Positions 15,382-23,613 of a stretch of DNA of 35,372 bases are shown in pieces. Origin of the DNA: Betaproteobacteria bacterium (GTDB lineage Bacteria; Pseudomonadota; Gammaproteobacteria; Burkholderiales; Burkholderiaceae_C); the NCBI GenBank assembly GCA_025356445.1, contig JANXSZ010000057.1, positions 1-35,372 of the forward strand, read 5' to 3'. Position numbers and translations under genes: made by a program. A model generated the notes under the pieces. That model searched no databases and was not told the DNA's origin. It worked only from the letters and a program-made list of their open reading frames with translations. Numbering within the stretch: position 1 is the first letter of the stretch; every line of letters begins with the position of its first letter.

Positions 15382-16548
15382 ATGATCCGTGACCCCGAAA
15401 CCCTGAGCGCATTGCTCGACACCGTCAACCGCTTCGTGCGCGAGCGCCTCGTCCCTATCGAAGCGCAGGTGGCTGATACCGATGAAATCCCATCCGACAT
15501 CGTGACAGCGATGAAAGAGATGGGCCTGTTCGGTCTCACCGTGCCCGAAGAGTTCGGTGGCTTTGCGCTGACCATGGAAGAAGAGGTGATGGTGATGCTG
15601 GCCATGGGCCAAACCTCGCCGTGCTTCCGTTCGCTGTTTGGCACCACGGTGGGCATTGGTTCGCAAGGCATTGTGTTCGATGGCACACCAGCGCAAAAAG
15701 CCAAGTACCTGCCTAAACTGGCTACCGGCGAGCTGATTGCCTCGTTCGCGCTGACAGAACCCGATGCTGGGTCGGATGCTGCCTCGTTGCGCACCACCGC
15801 CATCAAGGGCGTGGACGCGGACGGCGAACACTACATCGTCAACGGCACCAAGCGCTACATCACCAACTCGCCACAAGCGGGTATTTTCACGCTGATGGCG
15901 CGCACCAATCCGGCCGACAAGGGCGCCAGTGGTGTATCGGCCTTCATCGTGGAGGCCAACACGCCGGGCATCACCATTGGCAAAGTCGATAAAAAGATGG
16001 GCCAACGCGGTGCGCACACAGCGGACGTGATTTTCGAGAACTGCCGCGTGCCCGCCAGCCAGTTGATGGGTGGTGTGGAAGGTCAGGGCTTTAAAACAGC
16101 GATGAAGGTGCTGGAAAAAGGCCGCATCCACATCGCCGCCATCTGTGTCGGTGTGGCCGAACGCATGCAGCGCGATGCCCTGCACTACGCGATGGAACGC
16201 AAGCAGTTTGGCCAGCCCATCGCTGAATTCCAGCTGGTGCAAGCCATGCTGGCCGACAGTCAGGCTGAAATCTACGCTTCGCGCTGCATGGTGATCGACG
16301 CCGCACGCAAGCGCGATGAGGGGCTGAACGTGTCCACCGAGGCTTCCTGCTGCAAGCTTTTTGCGTCTGAGATGTGCGGCCGCGTGGCCGACCGAGCGGT
16401 GCAAATTTTTGGTGGTGCCGGGTATTTGAGCGATTACAGCATTGAACGCTTTTACCGGGATGTGCGGCTGTTCAGGCTGTACGAAGGCACCAGCCAGATC
16501 CAGCAAATCGTCATCGCACGCAATCTGGTGCGTGAGGCCAAGCGCTGA
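15382..16548 (+). CDS. Acyl-CoA dehydrogenase, short/medium-chain type
   Basis: 388 residues; AAAGGAT precedes the ATG. All classical features are present: ALTEPDAGSDA, the ITNS flavin segment, ERKQFGQPI, QIFGGAGYLSDY and the catalytic base Glu368 in LYEGTSQIQ. The LCAD-type position is Gly (EKGRI), so this enzyme uses the ordinary glutamate, unlike the other two dehydrogenases in the window. It would oxidise a saturated acyl-CoA to the 2-enoyl-CoA with electron transfer to ETF. Two dehydrogenases with different active-site geometry in one operon suggest two successive oxidation rounds on different acyl shapes. The gap upstream is occupied by the palindromic repeat. Confidence 0.9.
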   Translation: MIRDPETLSALLDTVNRFVRERLVPIEAQVADTDEIPSDIVTAMKEMGLFGLTVPEEFGGFALTMEEEVMVMLAMGQTSPCFRSLFGTTVGIGSQGIVFDGTPAQKAKYLPKLATGELIASFALTEPDAGSDAASLRTTAIKGVDADGEHYIVNGTKRYITNSPQAGIFTLMARTNPADKGASGVSAFIVEANTPGITIGKVDKKMGQRGAHTADVIFENCRVPASQLMGGVEGQGFKTAMKVLEKGRIHIAAICVGVAERMQRDALHYAMERKQFGQPIAEFQLVQAMLADSQAEIYASRCMVIDAARKRDEGLNVSTEASCCKLFASEMCGRVADRAVQIFGGAGYLSDYSIERFYRDVRLFRLYEGTSQIQQIVIARNLVREAKR

Positions 16549-16591
16549 GGTCATTCGGCTGAGTTCATTCAATAATAAATTTGGAGACAAG

Positions 16592-17593
16592 ATGACAAAC
16601 TCGCAAGCGACACCTTCGGTTCTTTCCCGCCGCACGCTGCTGGCTTCTGGTGCTGTGCTGGCCTGCGGTAACGCGCTGGCCCAAAGTCCCTCTGGTGGGA
16701 CATATCCCAGTCAAACCCTCAAATTCGTTGTGCCTTACCCCGCAGGTGGCGCTACCGATTCGCTGGGCCGCATGATCGCGCAAAAGCTGGCCGAATCTTG
16801 GGGCGTGGCCGTGGTGGTGGACAACAAACCCGGCGCGGGCGGCACCATTGGCAACAACCTCGTCGCCAAAGCCCCGGCCGATGGCTACACCGTGCTGATG
16901 ACCATCGTCGCGCTGGTACAGCAGCCGCCATTGATGCCCAATTTGCCCTACGACCCGCTGAAAGACTTTGCACCCATCGCCTTGGTGGCCAAAAGCCCCA
17001 GCCTGTTGGTGGTGCCACCCAGTTCACCGGCAAACAGCCTGAAAGAATTCGTCGCGCTGGTCAAGGCCAGCCCCGGCAAGTTCAACTACGGCACCTATGG
17101 CGCGGGCACCTCATCACACATCCAGGGTTCGCTGCTGAACCTGCAAGCCGGGCTGGACATGGTGCATGTGCCTTTCCCCGGTGCGGCGCCGCTGGTGAAC
17201 AACATGGTGGGTGGTCAACTGACCTGCGCTTTTCTCGACATGGGCACCGCGCGGGCCCATCTGAAATCGCTCAAGGTGCTGGCCGTCACGGGCACCCAGC
17301 GTCTGGCGGCCTTGCCGGATGTGCCCACGTTTGAGCAACTGGGCTACCAGTCCTTCGAGCCTTACGGTTGGTTTGGTCTTTTCTTGCCCGCCGCCACGCC
17401 TGCCGCCATCGTCACCAAGTTGTCAGACGAAGTCAGCCGCATTTTGAGCCTGCCTGACGTTGTGGCCCGCGTGGAGGGCCTGGGGCTGTTGGTGGGTGGG
17501 GCGAAGCAGGACGAGTTCCAAAAGATCGTCAAATCGGATGCAGCGGTGTACGCCAGGATCATCAAGGACGCGAACATCAAACTCAGTCAATAA
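16592..17593 (+). CDS. Bug/TctC-family periplasmic solute receptor 1
   Basis: 333 residues from ATG 16592, preceded by TTGGAGACAAG. The N-terminus has a twin-arginine-like signal (LSRRTLLASGAVLA) with probable cleavage after ALA near residue 30. The mature part shows the Bug pattern: VVPYPAGGATDSLGRMIA, DNKPGAGGTIGNN, FNYGTYGAGTSSH and PFPGAAPLVNNMVGGQ. Bug proteins bind small carboxylates in the periplasm and may feed a tripartite tricarboxylate transporter or act as sensors. No TctA or TctB membrane gene lies in the window, so it is an orphan receptor. Its place in the operon suggests that it binds the pathway substrate or an intermediate. Confidence 0.9.
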   Translation: MTNSQATPSVLSRRTLLASGAVLACGNALAQSPSGGTYPSQTLKFVVPYPAGGATDSLGRMIAQKLAESWGVAVVVDNKPGAGGTIGNNLVAKAPADGYTVLMTIVALVQQPPLMPNLPYDPLKDFAPIALVAKSPSLLVVPPSSPANSLKEFVALVKASPGKFNYGTYGAGTSSHIQGSLLNLQAGLDMVHVPFPGAAPLVNNMVGGQLTCAFLDMGTARAHLKSLKVLAVTGTQRLAALPDVPTFEQLGYQSFEPYGWFGLFLPAATPAAIVTKLSDEVSRILSLPDVVARVEGLGLLVGGAKQDEFQKIVKSDAAVYARIIKDANIKLSQ

Positions 17594-17601
17594 GGGTCCG
17601 C

Positions 17602-18819
17602 ATGAACCACGATGCTTCACTGATCTTGCCCTATACCGGCCTGCGTATTCTGGACATCAGCCAGGGCATTGCCGGGCCGTACTGCGCACATATTCTTTGG
17701 CAGCAAGGGGCTGATGTGACCAAGGTGGAGCCGCCCAGCGGGGACTGGGGACGGTTTGTCGGTGTGGTGCGGGGCGAGCACAGCGCCCTGTCCATCCAGT
17801 ACAACGCGGGCAAACGCAGCATCGCCATTGACGGCAAAGTGGAGGCGGGCAGGGCGCTGCTGCGCCAATTGGCTTTGCAGGCCGATATCGTGGTGCAAAA
17901 CTTTCGTCCCGGCGTGGCAGAACGCATGGGTCTGGGCTATGCGGCATTGGCCGCACTCAAGCCTGATTTGCTTTACGTGTCCATCAGTGGTTATGGCCCC
18001 GATGGCCCGTATGCGGAGGCGCCAGCGTCTGATTCGGTGATGCAGGCTGACAGCGGGTTGATGGTGACAAACCAAGACCAGCACGGTGTGCCACGCCGCA
18101 TTGGGATGCTGATGGCCGATGTGGCCACTGGGCTGTACGCTGCGCAGGCCGCATCGGCGGCGCTCTACCAGCGTTTGGCACGTGGGGTGGGCAGCCATGT
18201 AGAGGTGAGTTTGTTTGAAGCTTGCGCGTCGTTGCAGGGCATCAACTTTCTGGAACATGCCATGGCCGGTCAACGTCCGTTTGGTGCGGTCAGTGCGCCG
18301 AATGGCGTGTTTGAGACCGCAGATGGGCAACTCACGCTGCTGGCCCTGAACAACGACCAGTTCGCTCGGGTGTGCCGTGCCCTAGGCCAGGAGGCCTGGT
18401 TAACCGATGTTCGCTTTACCGACAACACCCTTCGCATGGCGCATGCTGAGTTTTTGCACGCCGCCATCAATACATTGCTGAAGCTTCAGCCCACAGCCTT
18501 TTGGATGGCACAGCTGCAAGCGCATGACGTGCTGCACGCTCCTGTACGCGGCTATGACGCCGTGATGGCCCACCCGCAGGCCAGCCATGTGCAGATGTTT
18601 CAGTCGCTGGTACAGCCGGGGTTGGGGTCTTCGCTCGCAGCTCTGTCGCCGTTGCCTTACCTGGGCTTACCGGCCACACCGTTTCGCCGAAAAGTGGGGG
18701 CTGCGCCCCGGATTGGCGAGCATTCGGTACGCATTTTGGTGGATGCAGGTTTTGATGCTGCGCACATCGACCAATGGACAGCGGCTGGCGTGGTGTGCCA
18801 AGCTGCTGCTGCCGCGTGA
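17602..18819 (+). CDS. Family III CoA-transferase (CaiB/BaiF)
   Basis: 405 residues, 8 bases after the Bug gene. The N-terminus is typical: LRILDISQGIAGPYCAHIL, then GADVTKVEPPSGDWGR and VVQNFRPGVAERMGLGY. The catalytic aspartate is the one in PASDSVMQADSGLM, matching the Asp of formyl-CoA transferase. The family moves CoA between carboxylates without ATP. It could activate the substrate with succinyl-CoA or exchange CoA between intermediates, giving a fourth CoA-activation route beside the three ligases. A related transferase (29429) in the second operon shares only family-level similarity by eye. Its stop overlaps the next start (TGATG). Confidence 0.9.
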   Translation: MNHDASLILPYTGLRILDISQGIAGPYCAHILWQQGADVTKVEPPSGDWGRFVGVVRGEHSALSIQYNAGKRSIAIDGKVEAGRALLRQLALQADIVVQNFRPGVAERMGLGYAALAALKPDLLYVSISGYGPDGPYAEAPASDSVMQADSGLMVTNQDQHGVPRRIGMLMADVATGLYAAQAASAALYQRLARGVGSHVEVSLFEACASLQGINFLEHAMAGQRPFGAVSAPNGVFETADGQLTLLALNNDQFARVCRALGQEAWLTDVRFTDNTLRMAHAEFLHAAINTLLKLQPTAFWMAQLQAHDVLHAPVRGYDAVMAHPQASHVQMFQSLVQPGLGSSLAALSPLPYLGLPATPFRRKVGAAPRIGEHSVRILVDAGFDAAHIDQWTAAGVVCQAAAAA

Positions 18820-19856
18820 TGCGGGCCTTGCAGTGCGCGCAGTTTGGTGCGCCGTCAGATGTGGTTCAGGTGGTGGATGCGCCCTTGCCCCCTGCGCCTG
18901 AGGCTGACGAGGTCACGGTTGCCGTGGCCTACGCCAGCGTCAGCCATGCCACCCGCTTGCTGATCGAAGGGCGCTACCAGAGCAAGCCGCCCATGCCCTT
19001 TGTGCCCGGCACCGAAGCGGTTGGGCATGTGGTGGCCTGCGGCACTGCGGTGACGCGGCTGAAAGCAGGCGACACCGTGATGGCCTTGGCGCGCTGGGGT
19101 TGCTATGCCGAAAACATCACTGTATCGGCGCACACGGTGTACCCGCTGCCTGAAGGCTTGTCGCTGTTGCAGGCATTGCCGCTGCCGCTCTCCTATGGCA
19201 CGGCCTACACCGGCTTGGTGTGGCGCTGCGCGCTGCAACCGGGGGAAACGGTGTTGGTGTTGGGGGCTGGTGCGGGTGTGGGTTTGGCCGCCGTCGAGTT
19301 GGCCGTGCTGCTGGGGGCCGAGGTGATCGCCTGTGCCAGCACCCCGGCCAAGCGCGCCGAGGCTTTGGCACGAGGGGCGCGTTATGCGGTGGCCCCGGAT
19401 GATGATTTTGTACACAACATCAAGGCCATGACGGCTGGCCGGGGTGCTGACGTGGTGGTGGACCCGGTAGGCGGGGATTTGTTTGACCGTTCGGTCAGGG
19501 CAGCGGCGCAAAACGCCCGCATCTTGAGCGTGGGGTTTGCCAGCGGGCGGGTGCCGCAAGCACCGCTGAATCTGTTGCTGGTCAAGAACATCACCCTGCA
19601 CGGATTCTTCTTTGGCTGCTACCTCGGCTGGACGCCTCAAGACGAGCGCGTGGCTTTTGCCCCCGCGTTACAGCAGGCCATGCACGAGTTGGGGCATTGG
19701 GCGCTGCAAGGGCGCCTTCGACCAACGGTGTCTGCCGTGTTTCCGATCAGTGGGCTGATCGATGCGTTGGCTGCGCTGGAAAGCCGCCAGATCGTGGGCA
19801 AGATTGCCTTGCAAATGACGCCTGAACTTCTTGATAACCAACCCCCGAGGATTTGA
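18819..19856 (+). CDS. MDR-family oxidoreductase, quinone oxidoreductase/enoyl reductase type
   Basis: 345 residues from ATG 18819, sharing a base with the upstream stop. Medium-chain dehydrogenase/reductase without the structural zinc cysteines. N-terminal GroES-like domain with PFVPGTEAVGHVVACG, then a Rossmann domain with LVLGAGAGVGLAAVELA and DVVVDPVGGDLFDRSVRA, ending in FPISGLIDALAALESRQIVGK-like sequence typical of NADPH:quinone oxidoreductases. In acyl-CoA pathways such proteins often act as NADPH-dependent enoyl-CoA or enone reductases. The exact substrate is unknown. It is translationally coupled to the CoA-transferase and followed after 3 bases by a Bug gene. Confidence 0.88.
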   Translation: MRALQCAQFGAPSDVVQVVDAPLPPAPEADEVTVAVAYASVSHATRLLIEGRYQSKPPMPFVPGTEAVGHVVACGTAVTRLKAGDTVMALARWGCYAENITVSAHTVYPLPEGLSLLQALPLPLSYGTAYTGLVWRCALQPGETVLVLGAGAGVGLAAVELAVLLGAEVIACASTPAKRAEALARGARYAVAPDDDFVHNIKAMTAGRGADVVVDPVGGDLFDRSVRAAAQNARILSVGFASGRVPQAPLNLLLVKNITLHGFFFGCYLGWTPQDERVAFAPALQQAMHELGHWALQGRLRPTVSAVFPISGLIDALAALESRQIVGKIALQMTPELLDNQPPRI

Positions 19857-19859
19857 CCC

Positions 19860-20864
19860 ATGAACATCTTTTTCCACCAGAGCCGGCTGCACCGTGCTTC
19901 ATACGGTGTGATCGTCGCTGTGATGGGGTTACTGGCTGTGGCTGGCGTGCAGGCCCAGTCTGCCAGTGCGTTCCCCAGCAAGACCATCCGTTTGATCGTG
20001 CCTTACCCACCGGGCGGCCCCACGGATTTGACGGCACGCCTTGTGGCTGTCGAGATGGGCAACAGCCTGGGGCAGACGATTTTTGTGGACAACCGCCCTG
20101 GTGCCAGCGGCATGTTGGGTGCAGAGGCGGTTGCACGGGCCGAGCCGGACGGCTACACCTTTTTGGCCAATGCATCGTTGCACGTTATCAATTCCAGCAT
20201 CTACCCTGACATGCGGTTTGATGCATTGAAAGATTTTGTTCCTGTCACTCAGTTGGCTGCTGTGCCACTGGTGCTGGTCGTGCCAGCCAGCTCGCCCATC
20301 AAATCGCTCAAAGAGCTGGTGGACTATGGCAAGAAGAACCCCGGTAAACTGAATTTTGGGTCTGCGGGCAACGCATCGTCGCAGCAGCTGGCCGGAGAGT
20401 CTTTCAAAACCGTGGCAGGGTTGGACATGCAGCATGTGCCGTACAAAGGCAGCGCGCCTGCACTGACGGATCTGGTCGGTGGGCAAATCCAGCTGATGTT
20501 TGATTCCATGCCGTCCGCCATGCCCTTCATCAAATCAGGCAAGCTGCGGGCCTTGGCTGTGACCACTGAAAAGCGTGCGCAGGCTTTGCCTGATTTGCCC
20601 ACCATCGCCGAGTTGGGTTATCCCGGCTTTGACATCAGCACCTGGTATGGTTTTTGGGCACCCAAAGGCACACCATCATCCATCGTCGCCAAACTGGCCG
20701 AGGCTGCGGCACGTGCGCTCAAGCAGCCCCAAATCGTGGAGCAGTACAGCACCATGGGCGCAGAACCTGTAGGGTCTGCGCCAGCGGAATTCGCCAAATA
20801 CAACGCCAGTGAGAGCATTAAATGGGCTGAAATCGTACGCAAGTCAGGGGCTAAAGCCAATTGA
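19860..20864 (+). CDS. Bug/TctC-family periplasmic solute receptor 2
   Basis: 334 residues. Signal peptide with hydrophobic stretch GVIVAVMGLLAVAGVQA and likely cleavage before QSAS (near residue 33). Bug signatures: LIVPYPPGGPTDLTARLVA, DNRPGASGMLGAE, NFGSAGNASSQQ and VPYKGSAPALTDLVGGQ. It follows the oxidoreductase by 3 bases and precedes another Bug gene. This copy is clearly different in sequence from receptors 1 and 3, so it is not a recent tandem duplicate; each may bind a different carboxylate. As with the others, no membrane components are nearby. Confidence 0.9.
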   Translation: MNIFFHQSRLHRASYGVIVAVMGLLAVAGVQAQSASAFPSKTIRLIVPYPPGGPTDLTARLVAVEMGNSLGQTIFVDNRPGASGMLGAEAVARAEPDGYTFLANASLHVINSSIYPDMRFDALKDFVPVTQLAAVPLVLVVPASSPIKSLKELVDYGKKNPGKLNFGSAGNASSQQLAGESFKTVAGLDMQHVPYKGSAPALTDLVGGQIQLMFDSMPSAMPFIKSGKLRALAVTTEKRAQALPDLPTIAELGYPGFDISTWYGFWAPKGTPSSIVAKLAEAAARALKQPQIVEQYSTMGAEPVGSAPAEFAKYNASESIKWAEIVRKSGAKAN

Positions 20865-20911
20865 CCCCCTTCAATCTGATCTCAACTACCCACTACAAAG
20901 AGACCATCACC

Positions 20912-21940
20912 ATGCTTCCTTTCACCTCGTTCGCCTTCAAATTACCTTCATTTGATGGCCGTCGCCGCGTGCTCGCGCGCCATGCTGTGGGTTTGCTTGT
21001 TCTTGCTCCGCTGCTGTCGCCCTTGATGTCCGCTGCACAGTCGCCATCCACCGCAGGCCAAGCCATCAAACTGATCGTCGGCTATGCCGCTGGTGGCCCG
21101 GTGGATGCGACGGCGCGCCTGTTTGCCCCTGCTCTGGCCAAAGAGCTGGGTCAGCCCGTGATCGTTGAAAACCGCCCCGGTGCCGGTGGTGCGATGGGCG
21201 GGGATGCGGTCGCCAAAGCCGTGCCCAACGGTTTGCTGATGTACTTTGCCGCCAGCCCCACCATCACCATCAGCCCGCATATTCTCAAATCCATGCCCTT
21301 TGACCCGGCCAAAGACTTGACTGCTGTAGCGCCTATCCTCAGCTATACCAATGTGCTGGTGATCAACAAGGACCAGCCGTTCAGCACGGTGCCGGAACTG
21401 GTGGCTTATGCCAAAGCCAATCCGGGCAAGGTGGCCTACGGCTCTGCGGGCATGGGGGCATCCAACCATCTGAGCGGTGAGCTGTTCGCGCTGCGCACCG
21501 GCACCCAACTCAACCACATCCCCTACAAAGGCAACGCCCCGGCGATGACGGATGTGATTGGCGGCCAGCTCAGCATGATGTTCGACATCATCGGCAGCGC
21601 CCGCAACTACATCACAGCGGGTCGGGTTCGGCCTTTGGCGGTCACGTCCAGCGTGCGCAATGCGTCCTTGCCCGACGTACCTACCTTGAAGGAAGCGGGC
21701 ATCGCCGATTACGATGTCGGGGGCTGGTACGGTCTGTATGGCCCGGCCAAGCTGCCTGCTGACATTGTTGCCCGCTTCAACGAGGCGACCCGCAAGGCGC
21801 TGGCCGGTGAAGAGTTGAAGGCGCGGTTGATTGAGCAGGGTTACGACCTCTGGACAGGCGCCCCCAAATTGCTCAGTGACCGCGCCGCCCGTGATCTGGC
21901 GCTGTGGAGCAGTGTGACCAAAGGCATTCAAATTCAATGA
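20912..21940 (+). CDS. Bug/TctC-family periplasmic solute receptor 3
   Basis: 342 residues from ATG 20912, behind CAAAGAGAC; an upstream in-frame TTG at 20861 overlaps receptor 2 and is not favoured. A long signal region (RRRVLARHAVGLLVLAPLL) ends near AAQS. The mature protein has GYAAGGPVDATARLFA, ENRPGAGGAMGGD, AYGSAGMGASNH and IPYKGNAPAMTDVIGGQ. Compared with its neighbours it has GYAAGGPVD in place of PYPxGGPTD in the first ligand loop, which may alter specificity. The stop overlaps the ATG of the third ligase (ATGA), tying receptor and activating enzyme together in translation. Confidence 0.9.
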   Translation: MLPFTSFAFKLPSFDGRRRVLARHAVGLLVLAPLLSPLMSAAQSPSTAGQAIKLIVGYAAGGPVDATARLFAPALAKELGQPVIVENRPGAGGAMGGDAVAKAVPNGLLMYFAASPTITISPHILKSMPFDPAKDLTAVAPILSYTNVLVINKDQPFSTVPELVAYAKANPGKVAYGSAGMGASNHLSGELFALRTGTQLNHIPYKGNAPAMTDVIGGQLSMMFDIIGSARNYITAGRVRPLAVTSSVRNASLPDVPTLKEAGIADYDVGGWYGLYGPAKLPADIVARFNEATRKALAGEELKARLIEQGYDLWTGAPKLLSDRAARDLALWSSVTKGIQIQ

Positions 21941-23487
21941 AACCCATGATTTCAATGGCTTTTAAGATGACATCCGCCCGTATCCACCATGTTTTTGAGC
22001 AGCGTCTGGCCGCTGCGCCTGATCAACCGTTTTTACTCACCCCAGAGGCCACGCTGACGCTGGCGCATGTGGACCTCCAGATCAGCCTGTTGGTAGAGGA
22101 GCTGCAATCCAGCGGTGTGCAGCCAGGCGACCGGGTTTTGATCGTCGCGGAAAACTGCCCCCAACACGTCGCGCTGATTCTGGCGTGCAGCAAGCTGGGT
22201 GCGTGGTCATGTGGTGTGAATGCCCGCATGTCGCGCGGTGAGGTAGCAGGGTTTGTGGCCAAGGCCGAGCCCCGGGTGGTGTACTTCACCAGCGGGGTGT
22301 CCCGTGCCGCTGCTGAGCACGGTGTCCAGACGGGGGCTGTTGCCAGCGGTCTGGCGGGGCTGTCGCGCAGCCCGGTGTATGCCGATGCGGTGGCTGAGCG
22401 GGGGGAGGCCGCCGAACAGGTTGCCGCCATCATTTTCACGTCGGGCACCACTGGCGTGCCCAAAGGGGTGCTGGTCAGCCATGCCGGGCTGTTGCAGTAC
22501 GCCCGTGTGTCCAGCGCCTCGCGGGGCTTAGGTGCGCAAGACCGCTCTTACGCTTACCTGCCGATGACGCATATTTTTGGCCTTGCCACGGTACTGATGG
22601 CCTCGCTGTATGCGGGTTCTGCGCTGGTGATGCGCAGCAAGTTTGACGCTGCTGACCTGTTCGACGCACTGGCACATCAGGGCGTTTCCAACTTGCAAGG
22701 CCCACCCGCCATGTTCACACGGCTGCTGGCGTGGCTGGACGAAAAGGGGATTACCGCCCCCGCAGCACCCGCTCTGCGCTACCTCTACGCCGGTGCTGCA
22801 CCGCTGGACATGCCGCTCAAGTGTGCAGTGGAAGCCCGCTTTGGCCTGCCCCTGCACCACGGCTATGGCTTGTCGGAATACGCCGGTGCCCTGTGTCTCG
22901 TGCCCTGCGGCATGCAGCGCGATGACACGGCTGCAGGTTATTTGGTGGAAGGCGCTGAGTTGCGCATCGTAAACAGCCAAGGGGACGACCTCGCTTCACC
23001 TGAACGCGGCGAAATCTGGATGCGTGGCCCCGGCCTGATGCCCGGCTATTTCCGCGATGCTGATGCCACCGCCCAGGTGATGCGCCCCGGCGGTTGGTAT
23101 GCCAGCGGGGACATCGGCTATGTAGTGACTGATGGCGCGCTGTTCGTCGTGGGGCGCTTGAAGGAAATGATTATTCGCTCGGGCTTCAATGTGTATCCTG
23201 GCGAAGTAGAGGCCGTGTTGAGCAGCTTCCCAGGCATCCAACGCGCGGCTGTGCTGGGGCGTTTGGCGGCAGACGGGAACGAAGATGTGCTGGCGTTCGT
23301 CGAAACCGTGGGTGGTGCACCGTTGGATTTGGCCGCATTGAACGCGTTTTTGGTAGACAACCTGGCCCCGTACAAACGGCCTGCCAGCGTGGTTTGTGTG
23401 GCGGCATTGCCCATGACGCTGAGCGGGAAAGTGCTCAAGCGGGCGCTGTTGGATGACGTTGGCAGTGGCAAGGGGCCTGCGCACTGA
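21937..23487 (+). CDS. Acyl-CoA synthetase (AMP-forming) 3
   Basis: 516 residues from ATG 21937, which overlaps the Bug stop; ATGs at 21946, 21955 and 21967 are alternatives. Motifs: FTSGTTGVPKGVLVSH, HHGYGLSEYAG, SGDIGYVVTDGALFVVGR, KEMIIRSGFNVYPGE and the catalytic lysine in LSGKVLKRALL. It is shorter than the other two ligases and closer to the long-chain/cyclohexanecarboxylate/4-coumarate-type group. Its direct coupling to a solute receptor gene suggests it activates the imported acid. It is the last gene of the dense operon; a 126-base gap follows. Confidence 0.9.
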   Translation: MKPMISMAFKMTSARIHHVFEQRLAAAPDQPFLLTPEATLTLAHVDLQISLLVEELQSSGVQPGDRVLIVAENCPQHVALILACSKLGAWSCGVNARMSRGEVAGFVAKAEPRVVYFTSGVSRAAAEHGVQTGAVASGLAGLSRSPVYADAVAERGEAAEQVAAIIFTSGTTGVPKGVLVSHAGLLQYARVSSASRGLGAQDRSYAYLPMTHIFGLATVLMASLYAGSALVMRSKFDAADLFDALAHQGVSNLQGPPAMFTRLLAWLDEKGITAPAAPALRYLYAGAAPLDMPLKCAVEARFGLPLHHGYGLSEYAGALCLVPCGMQRDDTAAGYLVEGAELRIVNSQGDDLASPERGEIWMRGPGLMPGYFRDADATAQVMRPGGWYASGDIGYVVTDGALFVVGRLKEMIIRSGFNVYPGEVEAVLSSFPGIQRAAVLGRLAADGNEDVLAFVETVGGAPLDLAALNAFLVDNLAPYKRPASVVCVAALPMTLSGKVLKRALLDDVGSGKGPAH

Positions 23488-23613
23488 TCGGATTGCCTGT
23501 GGTGTTTGAGGTTAAAACGAAAGTGCAAGCAAATGTTGCTGCTCTGGTGATAAAGTGATTTGTCAGCTGTAGCTTTTGCTTGGCCACCCCTATCACCACT
23601 GGAAACTGGCTCA

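Noticed and set aside
15319-16635. 438-residue open frame on the minus strand opposite the acyl-CoA dehydrogenase
   Set aside because: It is antisense to a gene with clear family motifs; long antisense frames are expected in high-GC codon usage, and the translation has no recognisable motif.
20948-21955. 335-residue minus-strand frame opposite Bug receptor 3
   Set aside because: Antisense shadow of a gene with signal peptide and full family pattern.
23545-23598. TGGTGATA/TATCACCA inverted repeat before the diguanylate cyclase gene
   Set aside because: An 8-base match with 38 bases between arms is weak and can occur by chance; no T-run or promoter pattern supports it.
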